A stretch of DNA of 12,289 bases from Chloroflexota bacterium (lineage in GTDB: Bacteria; Chloroflexota; Dehalococcoidia; JACQGW01), in NCBI GenBank assembly GCA_016199325.1, contig JACQGW010000190.1, positions 1 to 12,289 on the forward strand. The letters are read 5' to 3'. The notes beneath the pieces were generated by a model. The model had not been told where the DNA came from. It saw only the letters and a program-made list of their open reading frames with translations, and searched no databases. This document shows, piece by piece, positions 1 to 5,206 of this stretch. Every line of letters starts with the position of its first letter. The first letter of the stretch is position 1. The translations under genes and the position numbers were made by a program.

Positions 1-30
1 AGCTACGAACGACGGCCTTCGTGCGTTCGT

Positions 31-112
31 CGGGGGGCCAGGCGCTGAAGCGCCAGCTACCAACGAGGGCCATGCCAGGTTCGTAGTTGGCGCTTCAGCG
101 CCCGGCCCCCCG
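31..112. repeat. Long inverted repeat (hairpin) upstream of the membrane protein gene
   Basis: Bases 31-60 pair with 83-112 at 28 of 30 positions, leaving a 22-base spacer; one of the two mismatches would be a G-U pair in RNA. The core GGCGCTGAAGCGCCAGCTAC looks like a dispersed intergenic element, and bases 1-10 (AGCTACGAAC) resemble the end of a second copy, as bases 55-64 read AGCTACCAAC. It precedes the first gene and has no T-run, so it looks like a repeat rather than a clear terminator. Confidence 0.8.
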
Positions 113-147
113 CCCCGCCACCCCACCCCAGACCCCAGACCCCCAAG
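113..147. repeat. C-rich heptamer tract, G-quadruplex-prone on the minus strand
   Basis: Runs of four to five C, including CCCCAGA at 126-132 and again at 133-139 and then CCCCCAAG, follow the inverted repeat directly. The complementary strand has multiple G-runs with short loops, a G-quadruplex type pattern. The 7-bp period matches other simple repeats in this window, especially GGGGGTC in menE. It lies just before the preferred start of the first gene. Confidence 0.6.
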
Positions 148-164
148 AAACGGCAGGGTCTATC

Positions 165-1178
165 ATGACATCGGGGCTATACGTCGGTATGTTGCGGCGG
201 CGGCGAGTGTGGATGGGGGCGGCGATCAGCGCGGCGTTTCTAGCGCTGTTCCTGTACCGCCTTGACCTCGGCGGAATGGTCGCCGCCATCGGCAGCGCCA
301 ATTACGTCTACCTCCTGCCGGCCGTCGGCGCCTACTTTGTCGGCGTCGGGTTCCGGACGCTTCGCTGGCGGTTCCTGCTCCAGCCCGTTCGGACCGTGCC
401 GAGCCATCGGCTGTTCTCGACGATTGCCGTTGGCTACATGGCGAACAACATCCTGCCGGCCCGGATCGGCGAGCTCGTGCGTGCCTACGTCCTTGGCCGG
501 CGCGAGGGCATCAGCACCTCGGCTGTCCTGGCGACCATCGTCGTCGAGCGCATGTTCGACGGCCTGGCGCTGCTGGCGCTGATGGGCGCCGTCGCCCTGA
601 CGATGCCGGTCGATCCGGCGCTGACGGACGTCATCCGGATCGGCGGCGCGTTCTTCGTCGGCTTCCTGGTCCTCTTTCTGGCGGTTGCCCGCTGGCCGGC
701 GGTGGCCCTGCGGCTTTCCACCACCCCGCTGGTGTTGCTGCCGCCGGCGCTCCAGGCGCGCGTACGGGCGCGATTCATTGCGCCCCTCCGGGCGTTCCTG
801 GACGGGCTGTCGGCGCTCCGCAGGCCGCGGGCGCTGGCCGCCGTAGCGGCGACCTCCGTCCTCGCCTGGCTGGCCGAAGCGGTGATGTATTACCTCGTCA
901 CCTTCTCCTTCGCCATCGGTAAGCCGTTCTCCGTGCTCATCATCATGACCGCCGTCGCCAACCTCGGGACGACGCTGCCGTCCGGCCCCGGGGGGCTCGG
1001 CACCTTCGACGCCCTGGCGAAGTGGACGCTCACTCTCTTTGGCGCCGATCCCGACGCCGCGGGCGCCTATACGATCGTTCTGCACGCCGTGCTCTGGCTG
1101 CCGATCACGCTGGTGGGCCTCTACTATCTCTGGCGGGAGAACCTGTCGCTGGCGGCGTTGCAAACACCCAACCGGTAA
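165..1178 (+). CDS. YbhN/UPF0104 family (lysylphosphatidylglycerol synthase TM-like) integral membrane protein
   Basis: This is a 337-residue polytopic membrane protein of the UPF0104/PF03706 type, a family that includes the membrane part of MprF and is often linked to lipid or lipid-linked sugar transfer; its substrate cannot be read from sequence. Visible family hallmarks are GYMANNILPARIGE (about 90-103), followed by a V-E-R-x-x-D-G segment, and SGPGGLGTFDA (about 273-283). Hydrophobic segments lie near residues 19-33, 47-63, 121-145, 159-175, 224-245, 255-271 and 302-323. I chose ATG 165, which has GGCAGGG about 7 bases upstream; ATG 189 is also possible. The same frame opens at TTG 87, but that start would encode a proline-rich leader made only of repeat DNA. 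The next gene makes UDP-glucuronate, so a cell-envelope glycan role is plausible but inferred. Confidence 0.85.
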   Translation: MTSGLYVGMLRRRRVWMGAAISAAFLALFLYRLDLGGMVAAIGSANYVYLLPAVGAYFVGVGFRTLRWRFLLQPVRTVPSHRLFSTIAVGYMANNILPARIGELVRAYVLGRREGISTSAVLATIVVERMFDGLALLALMGAVALTMPVDPALTDVIRIGGAFFVGFLVLFLAVARWPAVALRLSTTPLVLLPPALQARVRARFIAPLRAFLDGLSALRRPRALAAVAATSVLAWLAEAVMYYLVTFSFAIGKPFSVLIIMTAVANLGTTLPSGPGGLGTFDALAKWTLTLFGADPDAAGAYTIVLHAVLWLPITLVGLYYLWRENLSLAALQTPNR

Positions 1179-1186
1179 GCTATACT
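1158..1186 (+). promoter_or_regulatory. Candidate sigma70-type promoter for the UDP-glucose dehydrogenase and redox operon
   Basis: TTGCAA at 1158-1163 and TATACT at 1181-1186 are separated by exactly 17 bases, each close to the bacterial -35 and -10 consensus. The element overlaps the last codons and stop of the membrane-protein gene. Transcription would begin near 1193, giving a leader of about 60 bases before ATG 1255. Because the following gaps are short, this promoter could also drive the redox genes down to 8182. It is a pattern match only. Confidence 0.5.
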
Positions 1187-1254
1187 CACCCTGCGCTGTC
1201 TGTGCGTTTTGTCACGATTCCAGCCCTCAGCACTGATTTTCCGACGGGGGTTCG

Positions 1255-2607
1255 ATGAACCGCATCTGCGTGGTCGGAACAGGCTACGTTGGCCTGGTTA
1301 CCGGCACCTGCCTCGCCGATCTCGGCAACAGCGTCGTCTGTCTGGACATCAGCGAGGAGAAGATCGCCCTCCTCCGGCAAGGAACGCTCCCCATCTACGA
1401 GCCGGGCCTTGAAGAGCTCGTTCGCCGCAACGTTCAGGCCGACCGCCTGCGCTTCACCACGGAGTACCCCGAGGCCATCGCCGGCGCCGATTTCATCTTC
1501 ATGGCCGTCGATACGCCAAGCGGCGCCGAGGGTGAGGCGAATATCCGGCACGTTCGGGCCGCGGCGACCAGCGTGGCCCGGGCACTGACCGGGCCCGCCA
1601 TCGTCGTCAACAAGAGCACCGTGCCCATCGGCACTGGCGATGTCGTCGCCGAGATCATTCGCGGCGTGAATCCGACGGCCAGGTTTGCCGTCGTCAGCAA
1701 TCCGGAGTTCCTACGCGAGGGCAGCGCCATCGCCGATTTCCTCCAGCCGGACCGGATCGTGCTCGGCTCGACCGACCGGGCCGCTGCCCGGCGAGTCGCC
1801 ACGCTCTACGCGCCGCTCAAGGCGCCGGTCATCATCACCGACCTGCGGACGGCGGAGATGATCAAGTACGCGTCCAACGCCTTCCTGGCGACGAAGATCT
1901 CGTTCATTAACGAGATCGCGTCGATCTGCGAGCGATTGGGCGCCGACGTCAAAGAGGTGGCGCGCGGCATGGGGCTGGACCGGCGGATCGGCGCTGCGTT
2001 CCTCGAAGCCGGACTCGGCTTTGGCGGGAGCTGTTTCCCGAAGGACGTTCGGGCCCTCGCCCACATGGCGGCCGTCCACGGCTGCCATCCGCAACTGCTC
2101 CGCGCCGTTCTGGAGATCAATCGTGACCAGCGCCGGGCCGCCATCCACGAGCTCCGGCGGACGCTCGGCGGTTTTACCGGCCGGACGATCGGCATGCTCG
2201 GCCTGGCGTTCAAGCCGAACACCGACGACATGCGTGAGGCCGCCTCGGTCGAGCTGATCCACCTGCTCCAGCACGAAGGCGCGGCCGTTCGGGCCTACGA
2301 TCCGGCGGCGATGGGCGTTGCCGCCCGGCTGCTCCCGGACGTGACGCTCTGCGCTAGCCCCTATCACGTCGCCGACAGCGCCGACGCGCTGGTCGTGGCG
2401 ACCGAGTGGAACGAGTTCAAGCAGCTCGACATGGCGGCGATTCGCCGCCTGATGCGCTCCCCGGTCCTGTTCGACGGCCGGAACATCTACGATCCCGAGA
2501 CGATGGCGGAGCTGGGCTTCATCTATTTCGGCGTCGGCCGTGCCCAGAGCAGCGGGTTCCAGGACCAGCCTGCGTCGAGCCGGCCGGCCGTCTCGACGCT
2601 TGCATAG
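1255..2607 (+). CDS. ugd: UDP-glucose 6-dehydrogenase (UDP-glucose/GDP-mannose dehydrogenase family)
   Basis: It oxidises UDP-glucose to UDP-glucuronate with two NAD+, supplying sugar acids for polysaccharides in the cytosol. The 450 residues match the family length. The N-terminal Rossmann motif is VVGTGYVG (6-13). Other landmarks are STVPIGTGD (121-129), [10 protein letters not shown] (149-158) with the conserved Glu151, [11 protein letters not shown] (204-214), and [12 protein letters not shown] (253-264) with catalytic Cys260. The C-terminal domain shows [16 protein letters not shown] and GRNIYDP. The last 20 or so residues form an unconserved polar tail. ATG 1255 follows a purine-rich ACGGGGG element. 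The gene ends only 16 bases before the NuoE-like gene, so the two are probably cotranscribed, though no functional link is known. Similar families (UDP-ManNAc or GDP-mannose dehydrogenase) are less likely given the motif set. Confidence 0.93.
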   Translation: MNRICVVGTGYVGLVTGTCLADLGNSVVCLDISEEKIALLRQGTLPIYEPGLEELVRRNVQADRLRFTTEYPEAIAGADFIFMAVDTPSGAEGEANIRHVRAAATSVARALTGPAIVVNKSTVPIGTGDVVAEIIRGVNPTARFAVVSNPEFLREGSAIADFLQPDRIVLGSTDRAAARRVATLYAPLKAPVIITDLRTAEMIKYASNAFLATKISFINEIASICERLGADVKEVARGMGLDRRIGAAFLEAGLGFGGSCFPKDVRALAHMAAVHGCHPQLLRAVLEINRDQRRAAIHELRRTLGGFTGRTIGMLGLAFKPNTDDMREAASVELIHLLQHEGAAVRAYDPAAMGVAARLLPDVTLCASPYHVADSADALVVATEWNEFKQLDMAAIRRLMRSPVLFDGRNIYDPETMAELGFIYFGVGRAQSSGFQDQPASSRPAVSTLA

Positions 2608-2623
2608 GACGGTTGAGGCAATC

Positions 2624-3118
2624 ATGGCAGTTGCAGAAGAGCACGACATCCAGGCGATTCTCCAGAAGTATCCCCAGGAGCAGACCTGGCTCCTGCCCAT
2701 CTTCCACGAGACGCAGCACGCCTACGGCTCCATCTCCACCCAGCACGTCCTCGACATCGCCGGCTACCTGGGCATGACTCCCGCGCAGGTCCACGAAGTC
2801 CTGACGTTCTACGCCGAGTTCCGCCAGGAGCCGGCACCGGACGCCATCGTCCGCTTCTGCCAGGGCCCGGCCTGCTACCTGCGCGGTCTCTATCGGTTGC
2901 AGCAGATGGCCGAGGCCACTCTGGGCGTCCGGCTTGGCCAGACGAGCCCCGACAACCGCTACTCGCTGGAGCCGATCCAGTGCAACGGGACCTGCGAGCT
3001 CGCCCCGCTCATGTTCGTCAACGACGTCGCCATCGGCAACGTCACGCTCGACGACGTCCGCGCGATCGGCGAGGCGGTGAAGGCGGGCACCTGGGCGGAA
3101 CGGACGAGCGACGAGTGA
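2624..3118 (+). CDS. nuoE: NuoE/FdsG-like [2Fe-2S] subunit (24 kDa-type, gamma subunit of the redox complex)
   Basis: The 164-residue protein has the usual NuoE layout: an N-terminal helical part (HAYGSIS, then HEVLTFYAEF at about 57-66) and a thioredoxin-like domain. All four cluster ligands are present: Cys79 and Cys84 in CQGPACYLRG, and Cys120 and Cys124 in CNGTCELAP. In relatives (complex I, HndA, FdsG) this cluster exchanges electrons with the FMN subunit. I chose ATG 2624 because TTGAGG lies just upstream and the homologous part starts there. The frame is open from 2540, but that start would overlap the dehydrogenase gene with unrelated residues. The stop lies inside the first copy of a GAGTGAT repeat. 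Its two downstream partners make a FdsGBA-type set; whether the complex uses NADH is doubtful because of the beta subunit. Confidence 0.9.
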   Translation: MAVAEEHDIQAILQKYPQEQTWLLPIFHETQHAYGSISTQHVLDIAGYLGMTPAQVHEVLTFYAEFRQEPAPDAIVRFCQGPACYLRGLYRLQQMAEATLGVRLGQTSPDNRYSLEPIQCNGTCELAPLMFVNDVAIGNVTLDDVRAIGEAVKAGTWAERTSDE

Positions 3119-3178
3119 TGAGTGATGAGTGATGAGTGATGAGTAGCGTGCCCCACTCATCACTCATCACTCATCACT
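3113..3178. repeat. GAGTGAT heptamer hairpin between gamma and beta genes
   Basis: Bases 3121-3144 are perfectly complementary to 3155-3178 (24 bp), with the 10-base loop AGCGTGCCCC. Each arm is built from 7-bp GAGTGAT units, and the left array starts within the last two codons (GAG, TGA) of the gamma gene. The Shine-Dalgarno GGAGG at 3181-3185 begins two bases after the stem, so a folded mRNA would place the hairpin directly against the ribosome-binding site of the next gene. There is no U-run after it, so it is not a typical intrinsic terminator. Confidence 0.9.
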
Positions 3179-3190
3179 TAGGAGGGAACG

Positions 3191-5107
3191 ATGGCAGACT
3201 TTGCAGCGTTGCGAGAGCAGGCTGAGGCCGAATACCAACGGTGGCTGAGTCCGGGCAGGCCACGGATCGTCGTCAACCTGGCGACGTGCAGCCTGACGGC
3301 CGGCGCCGCTGCGGTGGTGGAGGCGATCCGGCAGGAGCTGGCCGCGCAGCAGATCGACGCCGAGGTCCAGACGGTCGGGTGTGACGGCCCCTGCTTTATG
3401 GAGCCCTGGGTCGACATCCAGCAGCCCGGCGGCCCGCGCATCCGCTATGCTCGGCTCGACCCCACGACGGCCCGATCCCTCGTCCGGGACGTGATCAAGG
3501 GCGGCGAGCTGCGGAAAGACCTCGCCGTCGCCGTCGTCGGCGAGCGGCCACACCAGGGGCTGCCCACCCTGGCGTCGCTTCCCTTCTTCGCCGTCCAGCA
3601 TCGGCTCCTGATGCGCCGCTATGCCAACGTCGACCCTGAGAACATCGATCACTACGTGGCAACCGGCGGCTACGCCGCGTTCGTCAAGGCCCTCCAGATG
3701 GCCCCGGATCGGGTCATCGAGGAGATGAAGAAGAGCAAGATTCTCGGCCGGGGCGGCGCAGCCTTCCCGACCGGTCGGAAGTGGGAAGGCTGCCGGGCAG
3801 CCCAGGGCTATCCCAAGTACATCATCTGCAACAGCGACGAGGGCGTCCCCGGCGCATGGGTCGACCGGACGCTGCTGGAGGGCGATCCCCACGCCGTGCT
3901 CGAAGGCATGCTCATCGCCGCCCACGCGATCGGCTCCGACCAGGGCTATTTCTACATCCGCTCCGAGTATCCGCTCGCCGAGCACCGGTTTGCCCTGGCC
4001 GTCCGCCAGGCGGAGGAGCGGGGTCTGCTCGGCGAGAATATCCTGGGCAGCGGGCTGACCTTTCGTGTCCAGGTTCGGCGTGGGGCCGGCTCCTATCTGG
4101 CCGGCGAGTCGTCGGCGCTGATGTCGAGCCTGGAAGGCGGCAAGGCAATGCCCCGGCTCAAGCGACCGCGCTCGGTCGAAAAGGGCCTCTTCGCCAAGCC
4201 GACGACGATGAACAACGTCGAGACGTTCGCCAACGTGCCGCACATCATCCAGAACGGCGGCGACTGGTACGCCGGCATTGGCTACCGCGAAAGCACCGGG
4301 ACCCGGCTGTTTAGCTGCTCCGGGCACGTGCGCCATACCGGCGCCATCGAAGTCAAGTTCGGAACGACCATGGCGCAGATCGTCGACGCGCTCGGCGGTG
4401 CGCTGCCCGGCCACCGGATCAAGATGGTCCAGCTCGACGGCCCGGCCGGCGGCATCCTGCCGGCGAACCTGTTCGACATGCCGCTCGACTGGACGTCCTA
4501 CGCCAACGTGACGGCGGCGGTCGGCAGCGGCGGTATCGTCGTGATGGACGAGCGGACCTGCGTCGTCGACCTGCTCGCGTACTGCTTCGACTTCAACGAG
4601 GACGAGTCCTGCGACCGCTGCACGACCTGCCGCCTGGGCACGCAGAAGATGAAGGCGATGCTGGCGCAGGCGGCTCGGGGCGAGGCGAGCCCCGGCGAGC
4701 CGGAGATGATGGCGCGCCTGGCCGATGCGATGAAGCGGAACTCCCACTGCGGATTGGGGCAAGCCGCCCCGAACCCGCTCTTCAGCGTCTTCCGCTTCTT
4801 CCGAGACGAGGTGGACGCCCATGTCTTCGAGCGGCGGTGCCCTGCCCACGTCTGTGAGCCGCTGCTCGAATACCACGTCGACCCGGCGCGCGCGGCGCTG
4901 CCGGCCGAAAAGCTCAGCCAGTACACCGCCGGCCCGGCGGGCGCCGACCACGAGCTCGTCGTCGACGTCGAGCGTGCGCTGGCCGACCCGGACGGCGTCG
5001 CCCTGCTCGAATCGCCGGCCGTCCACGCCGTCGACCGACCGCAGCCGGCCGGCCTCGTCCAGTCCCGCACCCTTGCCGAGCACTGGCTCGTAACCAACAA
5101 AGCCTAA
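3191..5107 (+). CDS. nuoF: NuoF/HndC/FdsB-like flavoprotein with altered NADH pocket (beta subunit)
   Basis: This 638-residue protein has three recognisable parts. Residues 1-100 are a thioredoxin-like domain with Cys33, Cys64 and Cys68, as in HndC/FdsB-type subunits. Residues about 180-450 are the FMN/NADH fold, with GRGGAAFPTGRKW (186-198), NSDEGVPGAWVDR (214-226) and GAGSYLAGESSALMSSLEG (298-316). The [4Fe-4S] ligands are Cys474, Cys477, Cys480 and Cys520, with the same 40-residue gap as in complex I. Compared with NAD-using relatives, positions that contact NADH are changed: Gly200, Val219, Ser307 and Arg327 (relatives have Phe, Glu/Asp, Glu and Phe). Residues about 556-638 are an extension I do not recognise; there is no C-terminal ferredoxin domain. 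ATG 3191 has an excellent GGAGG 5 bases upstream. The family call is firm, but NADH as substrate is doubtful. Confidence 0.92.
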   Translation: MADFAALREQAEAEYQRWLSPGRPRIVVNLATCSLTAGAAAVVEAIRQELAAQQIDAEVQTVGCDGPCFMEPWVDIQQPGGPRIRYARLDPTTARSLVRDVIKGGELRKDLAVAVVGERPHQGLPTLASLPFFAVQHRLLMRRYANVDPENIDHYVATGGYAAFVKALQMAPDRVIEEMKKSKILGRGGAAFPTGRKWEGCRAAQGYPKYIICNSDEGVPGAWVDRTLLEGDPHAVLEGMLIAAHAIGSDQGYFYIRSEYPLAEHRFALAVRQAEERGLLGENILGSGLTFRVQVRRGAGSYLAGESSALMSSLEGGKAMPRLKRPRSVEKGLFAKPTTMNNVETFANVPHIIQNGGDWYAGIGYRESTGTRLFSCSGHVRHTGAIEVKFGTTMAQIVDALGGALPGHRIKMVQLDGPAGGILPANLFDMPLDWTSYANVTAAVGSGGIVVMDERTCVVDLLAYCFDFNEDESCDRCTTCRLGTQKMKAMLAQAARGEASPGEPEMMARLADAMKRNSHCGLGQAAPNPLFSVFRFFRDEVDAHVFERRCPAHVCEPLLEYHVDPARAALPAEKLSQYTAGPAGADHELVVDVERALADPDGVALLESPAVHAVDRPQPAGLVQSRTLAEHWLVTNKA

Positions 5108-5108
5108 T

Positions 5109-5190
5109 CGAGTGACGAGTAATGAGTAATGAGTGATGAGTGAGAGCGATCCCCCTCACTCATCACTCATTACTCATCACTCATCACTCG
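5109..5190. repeat. Second GAGTGAT/GAGTAAT hairpin, between beta and alpha genes
   Basis: Bases 5109-5144 pair with 5155-5190 over 36 positions with two mismatches, around the loop AGCGATCCCC. It is a longer sibling of the hairpin at 3121-3178: same heptamer type, same loop pattern AGCG-NN-CCCC, and same location directly after a stop codon and before a ribosome-binding site. The GGGGGAG that serves TTG 5207 starts a few bases beyond the stem. Confidence 0.9.
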
Positions 5191-5206
5191 TCCGGGGGAG
5201 AACACC

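Noticed and set aside
87..164. Start of the membrane protein at TTG 87
   Set aside because: The added 26 residues are encoded by the inverted repeat and C-rich tract and are unlike any family N-terminus; ATG 165 has a better ribosome-binding context.
2540..2623. Start of the NuoE-like gene at 2540
   Set aside because: It would overlap the end of the dehydrogenase gene and add Arg-rich residues unlike NuoE; ATG 2624 has TTGAGG upstream.
3113..3178. CRISPR-like repeats at the gamma-beta junction
   Set aside because: The units are 7 bp, contiguous and inverted around a loop; there are no spacers and no cas genes.
3167..5083. Minus-strand open frame of 638 codons opposite the beta gene
   Set aside because: It is a codon-position shadow of the NuoF-like gene with an Arg/Gly/Asp-rich composition and no recognisable motif.
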